A DNA stretch of 64,000 nucleotides from Gracilaria vermiculophylla. Its lineage: Eukaryota > Rhodophyta > Florideophyceae > Gracilariales > Gracilariaceae. This document shows positions 50,041 to 59,510 of this stretch, one piece after another; the first letter of the stretch is position 1, and each line of letters opens with the position of its first letter. The DNA lies in contig JAHNZQ020000010.1 in assembly GCA_019155205.2 (NCBI GenBank), positions 1,496,876-1,560,875 on the forward strand, given 5' to 3'. Below the pieces are notes generated by a model. The model did not search any database. It was given only the letters and a program-made list of their open reading frames with translations, and had not been told where the DNA came from. The position numbers were made by a program, and so were the translations under genes.

Positions 50041-52690
50041 CAACGCTATCGTTCGCCCCCCGTATTTGGCTTCTTTTCACCCGTTGTGCATGCATGCCGT
50101 AGTGCGTGATGGATTTACGCCTTGCACTGTGTGTGCCGTGCGCAACGCTCTACCCCGTTGCGACAGCATTCCTTGAAGGACGTCTAGTACGCCTCTGGTG
50201 GTGTTGCCGTTCACAGGCAAGTGCATCACACGTACAACCGGTAGCAAGCTCCCAAGCACAAACCAGCGGAGCCATGCACCCCATACGTCACGGGCGAACC
50301 AATTGTGCGCCCCAAACATCCACAAATTCATGCAGCAGGTAAAGTACGTGCAATGCATTTGGAGGCTCCTACTGGCCCCAAACGTTCACGTTTGTAGGAA
50401 AAGAACAATCAAAACAGTGCGCATGCTTCTCTCTTTTCCCCTCGCACATTGGGCATATCGCAGTCTGTTCCATGCGCTTTGAGTGCATTGCAACGCCCCG
50501 CCGCGCCCACGCGGCTCGGGGCGAAAAACCGTCGCGCCCCAAAACCCGACCAGGTCGAGGACATGCATGTTGCAACAACGGGTGCTGCCCGTCCGGCGGC
50601 ACCGACCGTTGAAGAGGAATGCAGTGTTGCGGAGGCTGTTTATCAGTGTGCGAACAATAATGCTCTTTTATCTAGAAACGTTGTCAAACACTTGGTTCCA
50701 AACTTTGCAGCCCTTCTTTCCATGGAGCGCTGGCAATGCATCTAGTTGGCAAACTACCGACCATCGCACACATGATTGACATGGGTTTTGACAGGTAGTG
50801 AGCTTTACAAGCATGATGTTGAATTTGGTTGGAAACAGACGCTAACGTGCTGTGAATGCATCGGTGATTGCAAAAAAATATTGGCGGCGGTTAAATGACA
50901 ATCAAGCAACATTGCATCAGAGTAGCACGGGATGTATTTAATACGCATGAATGAGGCAAATCATTTAGCAACAATGAAGGGAAGAAGGCTTTAAAACGGG
51001 GTTGGAAAGAAGGCAGCACGGTTAATACAGAGAGTTTGAAGCAAAAGAAGAAAAGTTAGTTAGTAAGACTACCGTTTTGGTGTGCTGTATATAAAGCGAT
51101 CGCCGTATTTTGCAAGAAAAGTTGCGCATTGTCATAAGACACCAAAACAGCTGCAGTCGCTGCGCACGGTTGTTCCTGACTGTTACTGTGGCTCTTTTTT
51201 TTAAGGAACGGGTGCTGCGATAAAGCGTAATGTTGTACTGCAGTGGACGAAAGGTTTCGGTGAAGAAACAAAAGGCAGTGCTGAATAACTGTGAGCATTT
51301 GCGCGAGTGTTTGCATGCACATGGTTTGCAAATATTGTTGAAAACGCGCAAGCACGTGCGGAATAATGGAATTAAAGTATGAATATTGCAGTTGCAGTGC
51401 ATGCATTTCACGCCACACCGCCGTTGGATGCGCGTGTATTCAATTTGTAAAAATTCGTTCTCCATCAAGAAGGTGACGTTGGGGTTTGGCAAAAATGGAA
51501 GCTGAATGCTTTCGATATGGGTGCATGTACTTCAAATGGCTTTGATTGGTGCCGCATGATAGCGTTCATTGAATGCGGATTTGCAAGGTGCGGAATAATG
51601 GTGCTGGAAAAACTGGCCCAAAATAAGGATTGCTTGAACAGCGCACAAAAGTGCGTGAAGAGGCGAAACGGCGAGATAGTGCACAAATGTTCAGGCTGCG
51701 AAGAGGTTAAAAATTGTGAGAAACAGAGCCCTTTTTATTTTTGTACGAGACGCAGATACTGAAAGAGATGGACGTGTTGGATTAACCAAAAAAGGTGGGT
51801 GTCAATTTGCATGAGATAGAGTTTTGGATGGATTGCGGCAGTGCAAAGCGTTACGCAAGTGCAGTCTGCGGTGGGCATGTGTAACAGATGGCAGCGTGTT
51901 GCATGAGGCGGCGTGTGGCACACCCAGTAGGTCGGGTACGGCTTGGCAGCTGTCCACAGACAAGGCACAGTGCCACACGGCGTAACGTGAGGACACTGAC
52001 TGGGTTAGCGGCGGAAGGAGCGTAGAAGCGGCAAATTGTTGGGTGCTGTTGAGAGGAGGCAGCGGGTGCGGCATACAAAAAAAAAAAGTGTACAAGATAA
52101 CAAGTGTGGTGAGTGGGAAAGGCGGTGGCGAGTTTGAAGTGGCGTTGTTGATGACAAGAAGTTTGAGGAGAAAAAAGGTGACGCATGTATGCTGTTGAAA
52201 ATGTTTGTAGTTGGTGTTGTGATAGCGTCAGCATGGGTTGGTGGTGCTTGTGCGCAACAATGGTAACTTTTGAGGTGTATGCCGAGATGGGTTGGTGGTG
52301 CTGTGGACTGGAGGGGGGGATGGTACAGATGCAGGTAGTGAGGTATGTTTAACGTTTAGGTTTTGGCCATGTCGGGTTGTGGGTGGGAGTGCGAGCAAGG
52401 GGAGATATGGTATGAGAAAGAAAGCAGATGAGCGCGTATTTTGCGAGAACATTACGCGCAGAAAAGGCGCCGCTGGTGGCAGCGCAAGAGGAAAAAGGGC
52501 GCTGCGGTGCGATGACGCACGCACAGTGCGCGCTGTAAGGCACAAACAAGCGCTGCGCCGGCTGCGGCGGCACGTTTGTGACGTGAGTTGAACGCTCAAT
52601 CAACATGGGCTGCGAAAAGGTGCCTTTTTGCGAGCTCGCGCGCGCGCGCCCAAATGGAGCGCGCTGCGGCGCTCAAGTACTTGTGAGCTA
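50041..52690. other. Gene-free blocks of alternating strand skew
   Basis: C-rich on the plus strand at about 50,050-50,550, then G-rich from about 50,600 to 52,600; one 60-base line at 51841 has 22 G and 11 C. The G-rich block gives long minus-strand frames (for example 51022-51492, 51851-52234) full of Cys, Thr and Pro with no domain, mirroring the artefact frames of the C-rich block at 45.5-46.9 kb. Confidence 0.55.
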
Positions 52691-53185
52691 TTTCCGGTGT
52701 GCGAATGGCGCCGCAATGCGGCACGCGCCCACAAGTGAATAACAGTTGTTCACTTGTTTAACATTAAATAACAGCCGCCAGTTAATCGCACAATGGCCAT
52801 TTGGTGACCAGTAATTACACCAAGGAATGCAAAACGGCGCGCCGTTTACGCTCAAGCGCTTGCATTCCATCACCGTGCAGCGAGTGCTCATCACATGACT
52901 TTCTTTGTTCACCTTTTCTGCGCTGCACCACGCCGCCAGGGAGGTGCTTACACCACCCGTCAACCCGCGCACCACAGCGCCCCACGCTATATTCGGAGTG
53001 TGAGCGCCACGCGCGCCCCACGCGCGCCCCACGCGCGCCCCACGCGCGCTGTACACGCGCTCCAGCCGCGTCTCCGCCGCCGTCGCTGCCGCTACCACCG
53101 CCGCACGCCGCCGCCGCGCCCCATCGCCGCCGCGCCCCATCGCCGCCGCCCGCCGCCCGCCGCCATCGCCGTCGGCGCGCCGACG
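52691..53185. promoter_or_regulatory. GC-rich 5' region of the RMP1-like gene
   Basis: GC rises to the right. An 11-bp unit ACGCGCGCCCC is tandemly repeated about four times at 53009-53050. The frame of the next gene is open upstream of its ATG but shows only Arg/Pro/Ala low complexity. Likely promoter and leader. Confidence 0.4.
53009..53050. repeat. 11-bp GC-rich tandem repeat
   Basis: About four copies of ACGCGCGCCCC, ending in a diverged copy, about 140 bp upstream of the RMP1-like ATG. Confidence 0.7.
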
Positions 53186-54096
53186 ATGGAGCGCGCGCGC
53201 GAGCGGCTGACGCAGCTGAGCGCGCGCGCGGCGCACCCGCTGCGCGCGCTGGAGCACCGTACCTTGAGCCGCCTGCTGTACCGCAACGGCAGCCAGCACC
53301 GCCGCGCCTTCTACTTCCGCAAGCTGCACCACGTGCGCCGCGCGCTGGCGCTCATCGCGCGCCACCGCGCGTGGCGCTCCGCGCGCCGCGCGCTGGCGAG
53401 CCGCCGCGCCGCGCCCCGCCGCCCGGCCGCCTCCGCCGCGCCGCCGCCGCCCTTGGCGCTGTCCTCCGTCACGCTCGCCGACCTCGACGAGCTGCGCCGC
53501 CTGTACGCCCGCCTGCTGGCGCACGTCGTGCCGGCCGCCGCGCGCGCCGTCACCGTCGAGCTCGTTGCTCGCTCCCACTTTCTGCCTTTCGCCGTCGCCG
53601 TGCTTGCCGTCCTGGCGCGCTTGCACGTCGTGGAGACCAACATCTCCATCCACCTGCACGCAGCCACCGTCGAGCTCCATCTGCTGCTGCCGCCCAACAC
53701 CCCGCCACGCCAAACCCCCCGCCACCAACATCAACAACTCCACACCGAGGACCTCGGAGAGCAAGTCAGCCCGGCCCACGCCCCTCCCCATCAGCAACAA
53801 CATCAGCAGCACCGACACACCGCGCCCCTCGCCGAGCAAATCACCCAGTCCCACCCCCGTCCCCTCCAACCGTGCCCCTCGCCACCTTTTGCCATCCAGC
53901 TCACCGCAATGCCGCTGTCCGCCAATCAGCCCCGCCCAACCAACTTGTGCGCCCACAACCAAACCGCGTCGCACGCTCAACCCCCCGAGTCCCTGTATCA
54001 CAAAATGTCCTCACCGCCGCACCAACCTGCCCACCGCATCGCTTTTGCCGCAAGCGCCACCGTTCCCATTCCGCAACTCACCTCCGTTCAAACACA

Positions 54097-54133
<37 letters not shown>

Positions 54134-54394
54134 CAAAATTTCGACGCACACACAACGCACAAACATTTTAAACAAAGCCAAACTGCTCGTCAACCCTCGT
54201 CAAACACTACGTCTTGCGCTGCAACCATGCGCACCGCACGCAAAAATGCATCGCCGCGCGCCCTCGCGCCGGCGTCCATGCCAGCGCGCGCTACCGGCGC
54301 TTCCGCCCGTGAAACGCTTCATGCGCAGCCCCGCGAGGCGCACAGCTCAGACTCGGAAGATCTGGACCACATCTTCGCCGCCTTGCACGGCTAG
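53186..54394 (+). CDS. RNase MRP subunit RMP1/Nepro-like protein
   Basis: A 402-residue protein. The N-terminal 170 residues match the RMP1/Nepro RNA-binding domain: a Leu-rich helix, then the hallmark LSRLLYRNGSQHRRAFYFRK (strictly conserved N-Q-H-R core) at about 29-50, a helix-rich middle, and LDELRRLYARLLAHVVPAAARAVTVELVARSHFLPFAVAVLAVLARLHVV. RMP1 is specific to yeast RNase MRP; the animal homologue Nepro is nucleolar. The remainder is His/Gln/Pro-rich low complexity with a poly-Ala run from a GCC microsatellite (54101-54131) and an acidic C-terminus (SSDSEDLDHIFAALHG). Codon use is extremely GC-rich. Its stop is 19 bp from the convergent CDK stop. Confidence 0.72.
54101..54131 (+). repeat. 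(GCC)n microsatellite coding for poly-Ala
   Basis: Ten perfect GCC triplets inside the RMP1-like coding region, flanked by variable Pro/His-rich sequence. Confidence 0.85.
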
Positions 54395-54413
54395 CCTAGC
54401 CTCCTGTGCGCAC

Positions 54414-55475
54414 TCACCTCGCCTCGTTTCGTCGCTGTTTCGCTTGAAATTCGTGCGTCGAGCGATACTTGGGAAGCTCCTCGCGGGGGGTGGGGTACGG
54501 CTTGCACCAAAACCACTCGTGATCCAGCGCCTCCAGCGCCGACGGCCTTCGCTTGGGATCTAGTTTCAGCAGCCATTCAATGAGGTTGAGCGCGGCCGGC
54601 GTGAGGTGCTTCAGCTTGTGGCGCAATCGCCCTGCGTACGCCTCCATTTTCACCGTGTGCGCCAGGCTCAGCTGCTGCCACCCGGGCCACGTGCTCTCCG
54701 TTGGGCTTCCAAGCACGCTGAAGATGAGCTCCAGCTGCTCCGCTTCGTCCTTTCCTGGGAACAGTGGCTTTTTTGTTAAAAGCTCCACAATGAGGCAGCC
54801 CACGGACCACATGTCCACTTCTGGGCCGTACTCTTCGGCGCCCAACAGCAGCTCGGGCGAGCGGTACCACAACGTGATGACGCGATTTGTGTAGCGCTTG
54901 AGCTGATCATTAAATGTGCGCGCAAGACCAAAATCAGCAATCTTTAGGTTTCCCTTGTTGTCGATCAGCAAGTTGGATCCTTTGATATCGCGGTGCAGAA
55001 CCTCGCGTTCGTGGCAGTACCACAGCCCGGATAACAGCTGCTTGGCGTACGTCTTGACCTGCGCCTCCGAAAAATGAATCGTGGGCGTGTCCATCAAGCC
55101 CGTGAGGTCGTGGTCCACGTACTCGAACACCATGTAAATCTCGTGCTTGTTGCGCTGCACCTTGTTGCGATTTTGGTTTTGGCCGGTGACAATCTCCTTG
55201 AGGTTGACGATGTTCTCGTGGCGCAGCGACCTGAGCATCTTGAGCTCCCTGATCGCGGTGACTGGGAAGCCCTCCTTCTCCTGGTCCATGCGCACTTTTT
55301 TCAACGCCACAATCTCGCCGGAATGCTTGTCGCGCCCCATCCACACCTGGCCGTACGTGCCCTCGCCGATTTGCTCGATTTCCTCAAAGTCGGTCACATC
55401 GCGCGACCAGCGCCACCGCTTGCGGGACGGCGCGCGGTTGATGGGCTGATCCCACCCGTCGTCCTCGGCACTCAT
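54414..55475 (-). CDS. Cyclin-dependent kinase, CDKC/CDK9/CDK12-like
   Basis: A 353-residue CDK. The kinase domain (about 24-320) has the Gly-rich loop IGEGTYGQVWMG, catalytic Lys in VALKKVRM, a cyclin-binding helix reading PVTAIRE (close to PITAIRE/PITALRE of transcription CDKs), HRDIKGSNLLID, DFGLAR, and an activation loop ending RYTNRVITLWYRSPELLLG with the phosphorylatable Thr. The insert after the alpha-C helix, QNQNRNKVQRNKHEIYMVFEYVDHDLTGLMD, is typical of CDKC and CDK9/12/13, kinases of the RNA polymerase II C-terminal domain. It ends soon after the kinase domain. The stop lies inside a perfect splice-donor-like AGGTGAGTG, so a longer spliced form is conceivable. The ATG at 55475 (MSAEDDGWDQP) is the chosen start. 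Confidence 0.92.
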   Translation of the reverse strand: MSAEDDGWDQPINRAPSRKRWRWSRDVTDFEEIEQIGEGTYGQVWMGRDKHSGEIVALKKVRMDQEKEGFPVTAIRELKMLRSLRHENIVNLKEIVTGQNQNRNKVQRNKHEIYMVFEYVDHDLTGLMDTPTIHFSEAQVKTYAKQLLSGLWYCHEREVLHRDIKGSNLLIDNKGNLKIADFGLARTFNDQLKRYTNRVITLWYRSPELLLGAEEYGPEVDMWSVGCLIVELLTKKPLFPGKDEAEQLELIFSVLGSPTESTWPGWQQLSLAHTVKMEAYAGRLRHKLKHLTPAALNLIEWLLKLDPKRRPSALEALDHEWFWCKPYPTPREELPKYRSTHEFQAKQRRNEAR

Positions 55476-56346
55476 GCGCAGGGCGCGCGCCGAGCAGGTG
55501 TGAACAAGTCGTCGCGCGGGGCGGCTCGCTGAAGGCGCCCGGTTCAAACGCGCGGAGGGGCTTGAAATGAGCCAACGGTGCTCGCTGTGAAGCTTGCAAG
55601 GGGCCTTGGCTGGATGCTGAAGCCGCCCGCGTGCGAAAAGCACTACCGTCCGCGCCTTGAACAAAGGGGAAGGGCAACCGCGTCGGCTCCCAGGCGAATG
55701 CGAACACTGCCTTTTTGCAATGCAAGCCGTTCGTTCCAAGTTTGGCTCCACGGTGGGCAGCGGCACATCGGAGCTGTAAAGCGGGCTGTCAGACATGCCT
55801 TGCTGGCGCCGCCTGTTCGCGCATCGGCAGCGTTGATGCGTCTACCTCCGCCGCGCCCGAGTCTACAGCGGCGGACTCACTGCCCCGACTCAACGCAAGC
55901 CTCGCGTGTCTACAGCACGAAAGGGCCCCCTCGTGCCAGCTGCTGGCCTTCTCGACACCGCCCTGTGAGCGCCGTAGCGCTATGCGTCTTTGTACAGCAC
56001 TTTTTCGCACCGCGTGTTGAGTAAGCGCTTCCTCGAGCGGCACAATACGCCGCTCTCATCGGTCGCACCGCCCTTGAAATTCGCGGCGCATTTGGCCGAG
56101 CAAGCGCAGGATATGCACCGCAGCGTCTCCAGTCCTTTCCCATTCCAGTCTCGAATGAAATAACACACATTATCTCCTCGCCGACAACTTGGAGCGACCG
56201 TTAAAACTTTCCTGCTTCCTGTTTGCCCCTGCCCCTCTTGCCGCCAGGCGCCGTGGACGTTCTGCTCAGTTGCGATTCGCCTACATCACCGCCCCGAGCA
56301 TTGGTGCCGCCAAGCCGTTTCTCGCCGCCGCCCTGCGCAGCGAAAC
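55476..56346. promoter_or_regulatory. GC-rich divergent promoter region (CDK / SMP-C2 gene)
   Basis: About 870 bp between divergent ATGs. GC declines to the right, marking the right edge of the GC-rich domain. Overlapping frames on both strands have no domains. Confidence 0.4.
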
Positions 56347-57894
56347 ATGATATGGCTCATCATCTTGGCGGTCGTAATATACGTGTCGTATCGATTCCTG
56401 TATCAGGAGCGAAACCTGCCGCAAGGAGAGCCACGTCGAAACAGGGTCATGCACAAGATCCCGTCCATCGACGTGCCGGCCACGACCACCTTGTCTCCGA
56501 GAGACCAAATCGCAGGGGTCGTAGAGAGCTTGGATTGGTGCAATGACATCACTAGAATATGCTGGCCGCACATCGGCAAGATTGTTGAGGATCAACTGGA
56601 GTGGACAATTCAACCTCTCATCAATCTTCACCTCCCAAAACCATTTTCAAACTTTCGCTTCGTAAGTGCCGACCTGGGAAAAGACCCGCTACGCGTTGAT
56701 AGAGTCATTGTTCATCGTCGATTTAAGGATTCCATCGCACTGGATCTTGACGTTCATTTCAAAGGTACGCCCAACATAAAGATGAAGTGCGCACCGCTTT
56801 CAGCGTCGTTTGGAATCAAGGAGTTGCGATGGTCTGGTCGCCTTTCCATTCTTTTAAGACCGCTCATAAAAACCATCCCGTTGGTGGGTGCCGTCCATGC
56901 CGCCATGATAGATCATCCCACGATTGAGATGGACTTTACTGGCATTGCGAACATAAGCGAATTTGGTCCGCTGGAAAAGGTTGTGAAAAATGTGTTGAAG
57001 AATGTCACTGCGTCCATGATAGTGCTCCCAAACCGAATCATGTACAAGACGTCTGATTCTGTAGAGTTCTTTGATACATCGTCCCCGCCTTTGGGTGTCA
57101 TGGTCGTAACTATAAAGGAAGGTCGCGGGTTTACTTCAATGAAACGAATGGGACTAGTCAAGTCCATTCCTGATATATTCTGTAGAGCAACGTTTGGATT
57201 GGAGGAAATGAAGACAGACGTAGTGTGGGACAAAACAAACCCGGTATGGAACACAACCAAAGCTTTCATAATCTCTGCCATGGAGCAACCATTCAAGTTG
57301 AAATGCTGGGACAAAGACCTACTTTCTCCGGATGATCACCTTGGTACGATCAGATTCACGGCCAAGGAACTGCTAGAAAGGGACTCAAGCTGGGAAAGAC
57401 TTCAGACTAATGTGCGAATGAAGACGGCCAGAAATGCAGAAATATTGCTGTTGTCGAGCTACTATTCGTTCTCTCACACCACAGAACCTGTCACCGGACG
57501 ATGCGTCATTTCCGTGTTAGTTGACAAAGCCCGAAATTTGCCAGCAGACTCTAAAGCTGTTTCATGTTGCGTGCTAGTAGGCCCTTTTAAAAAGGAGACG
57601 CCGCCTGTGAGGAAACCGCGAATTCCGATTCCGGGGTTCGACCCCATGAATCCAGTATGGAACTTCAGCTTCGATGCGCTCTGTGAAGACGTTTCAAATG
57701 TGTACGTCAAGATATTGGTACTCGACTGCGGAAAGGAGATTGGACGAATTCATATCCATGCAGATGAGATCGCAAAAAGTGCGTCAAAATCAAAGCAAGG
57801 CTACTTTCAGCTCACATCAACGGCAATGGTACGTGCGGAGGTTATAGTACGAGGTTTAGTTCTGGACAACCTAATTGCTGTTGATCGTATCTGA
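56347..57894 (+). CDS. SMP and C2 domain lipid-transfer protein (synaptotagmin/E-Syt type)
   Basis: A 515-residue membrane-contact-site protein. A single N-terminal membrane anchor (IWLIILAVVIYVSYRFLY, about 2-19) is followed by an SMP lipid-binding domain (about 55-245), recognisable by VVESLDWCNDITRICWPHI, VRVDRVIVHRR-like strands, and HPTIEMDFTGIANISEFGPL. Two C2 domains follow (about 250-350 and 385-500), the first with GVMVVTIKEGRGF and WDKTNPVWN. Plant SYT/NTMC2 and animal E-Syts share this layout and tether the ER to the plasma membrane while moving lipids. Ca2+-binding Asp residues look incomplete in the second C2, so Ca2+ dependence is uncertain. Intronless. Confidence 0.9.
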   Translation: MIWLIILAVVIYVSYRFLYQERNLPQGEPRRNRVMHKIPSIDVPATTTLSPRDQIAGVVESLDWCNDITRICWPHIGKIVEDQLEWTIQPLINLHLPKPFSNFRFVSADLGKDPLRVDRVIVHRRFKDSIALDLDVHFKGTPNIKMKCAPLSASFGIKELRWSGRLSILLRPLIKTIPLVGAVHAAMIDHPTIEMDFTGIANISEFGPLEKVVKNVLKNVTASMIVLPNRIMYKTSDSVEFFDTSSPPLGVMVVTIKEGRGFTSMKRMGLVKSIPDIFCRATFGLEEMKTDVVWDKTNPVWNTTKAFIISAMEQPFKLKCWDKDLLSPDDHLGTIRFTAKELLERDSSWERLQTNVRMKTARNAEILLLSSYYSFSHTTEPVTGRCVISVLVDKARNLPADSKAVSCCVLVGPFKKETPPVRKPRIPIPGFDPMNPVWNFSFDALCEDVSNVYVKILVLDCGKEIGRIHIHADEIAKSASKSKQGYFQLTSTAMVRAEVIVRGLVLDNLIAVDRI

Positions 57895-58046
57895 AATGTG
57901 ACGCTAACAAAATTTGACGAGCGTTACCGGAACACAGCATCGACCCTCAACCTGTACTTGTACAAAGGATATAATTTTTAGTAGTCGATAGTAGACATAC
58001 CTCATAAAAACACCTGGAAAAAAACTTCAGGCAGTAGATAAGTTCA
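57895..58046. other. Spacer between convergent genes
   Basis: 152 bp between the SMP-C2 and NDUFS3 stops. A/T-rich, with no gene. Confidence 0.45.
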
Positions 58047-58802
58047 TTAGGCCTTTTCATCAGGGTGCTCCAGTTGCAAAGCGTCCTTCGGACGTTTACC
58101 CTCCGGGAACACTTCCCACGGCGTGGAATAATCGAAACTACGATACTCCTGTGCGATTTCAACAGGTTCCTGAACAACCCTCTTCTCGGTATCGTCATAG
58201 CGAACTTCAACATATCCAGAAAGCGGAAAGTCCTTTCGCTGCGGATGACCCTCAAAACCATAATCAGTTAAAATTCTTCGCAAATCCGGATGGCTGTGGA
58301 AAAACACGCCGTACATGTCCCAGACCTCCCGTTCAAACCAGTCAGCTCCTTTGAAGACATTTGTGGCCGATTCAATCGGCGTGACCTCATCCACATATGT
58401 TTGCACTCTAATCCTTGCATTAAACCGCGTAGACAATAAGCTGTACACCACTCTGAATCTATCCTTCCGTTCCGGATAGTCGACTGCGGTACACTGCACA
58501 AAACCCTTAAATTGTGATGAAGAATGCAGCTTAAGAAACCGCAAAACCCGCACAGTCGTGCTGTGGGGAACTTCCAATACCATTTCGCCGCCACCAGGGG
58601 CGTTTCCGCCTTGGATTCGGGCGGCTATGATGGAATTTGGAAGCGTCTCTACGACGGAAGCAAGGAAGGCCTTTTGCTGCTCTAGATTGGCATTAGTGGC
58701 GGGTTCTGAGGCGGCGCCGTTGGCAGCCACACAAAGGAGACGAGGGCTCACGCGTGAGACGGGTGGAAACAAAATGGACGCAGCGCGGCGAAGAGAGAAC
58801 AT
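58047..58802 (-). CDS. NDUFS3: NADH dehydrogenase (complex I) 30-kDa subunit, NDUFS3/nad9
   Basis: A 251-residue nuclear-encoded complex I subunit of the matrix arm. A mitochondrial presequence ([21 protein letters not shown]) precedes the conserved domain: [92 protein letters not shown] (the family signature), and the [14 protein letters not shown] tail. Land-plant and many protist mitochondria still encode nad9, so nuclear location records a transfer; red algal mitochondrial genomes generally lack it, which is compatible. The ATG at 58802 was chosen over a longer GTG-initiated frame. It diverges from PET117. Confidence 0.95.
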   Translation of the reverse strand: MFSLRRAASILFPPVSRVSPRLLCVAANGAASEPATNANLEQQKAFLASVVETLPNSIIAARIQGGNAPGGGEMVLEVPHSTTVRVLRFLKLHSSSQFKGFVQCTAVDYPERKDRFRVVYSLLSTRFNARIRVQTYVDEVTPIESATNVFKGADWFEREVWDMYGVFFHSHPDLRRILTDYGFEGHPQRKDFPLSGYVEVRYDDTEKRVVQEPVEIAQEYRSFDYSTPWEVFPEGKRPKDALQLEHPDEKA

Positions 58803-59149
58803 GATAAGACGGAATGCCGTGGAATAAGCAGGCCGTCTGTAAATGTGAGTGAAGAAGAGGCACTGCCCAGCAGCAAGAGACGGGTAGCCGATGCGACTGC
58901 GAAAAAAATTGATGATGGTAACGAATTGGGAACTTGCAGAAGTTTTGGCTTGGCATTGGCGGATCGGTGCATCACGCAGAAACTGGGCTGTGGCACAGCT
59001 GCATGTACGAAGGGTACAGTTCGCTTCACCACGGGTAACAGCCCTCTTTTCCAAAATTCAGTACGAAGTTTGGTCAGGCCTCTGCCCCTTCACCACGATA
59101 TGTATCATTTTCGACTTCCAACCACATCATCTTCGCCGCCATCATTGAC
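58803..59149. promoter_or_regulatory. Divergent promoter (NDUFS3 / PET117)
   Basis: 347 bp between the start codons of two mitochondrial respiratory genes. No standard motif stands out. Shared control would suit their functions, by inference. Confidence 0.45.
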
Positions 59150-59356
59150 ATGGCACCCTCTCGAGCCGTACTCGCGCTCACCGCGACATGTGTATCCACC
59201 GCAGCTATAATCGCCTTCGTGCACTGGGACCAGAAAAAAGCACTTCGACGAATGCAAGACGGAGTGTTACAAGATGCGCGAAGAGAGCGACTTCGTCGGC
59301 AGGCCCTCGAAACTCAGACCGCCACTCAACCCCCTCATCAGGAACAGAGACCGTGA
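59150..59356 (+). CDS. PET117: PET117-like cytochrome c oxidase assembly factor
   Basis: A 68-residue protein matching the small PET117 family: SRAVLALTATCVSTAAIIAFVHW (one hydrophobic segment), then QKKALRRMQDGVLQDARRERLRRQ, the family's basic helix with its RM(R)xGVxxDxxR pattern. PET117 acts in the mitochondrial inner membrane on heme a synthase (Cox15) during complex IV assembly. Typical length is 65-110 residues. It begins within 350 bp of the divergent NDUFS3 gene. Confidence 0.82.
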   Translation: MAPSRAVLALTATCVSTAAIIAFVHWDQKKALRRMQDGVLQDARRERLRRQALETQTATQPPHQEQRP

Positions 59357-59510
59357 CTAAGTCGTGAAACGTGCATGATTAATCCATGTCTTTACAATGC
59401 ACATCTACTCCTACCTCTGTACATTGGAAACAAAGGGAATGCGGAAAACTATTAAATCCGATCTGTTCAAGATCCAGTACACCACGATGCGACAAAACTG
59501 ATGATGGTTA
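59357..59510. other. Spacer between convergent PET117 and GCL
   Basis: 154 bp holding the 3' ends of both genes. Nothing else seen. Confidence 0.45.

Noticed and set aside
51022..52599. Minus-strand frames of 120-156 codons
   Set aside because: Mirror of the G-poor artefact in a G-rich plus-strand block. No conserved features, and several frames overlap.
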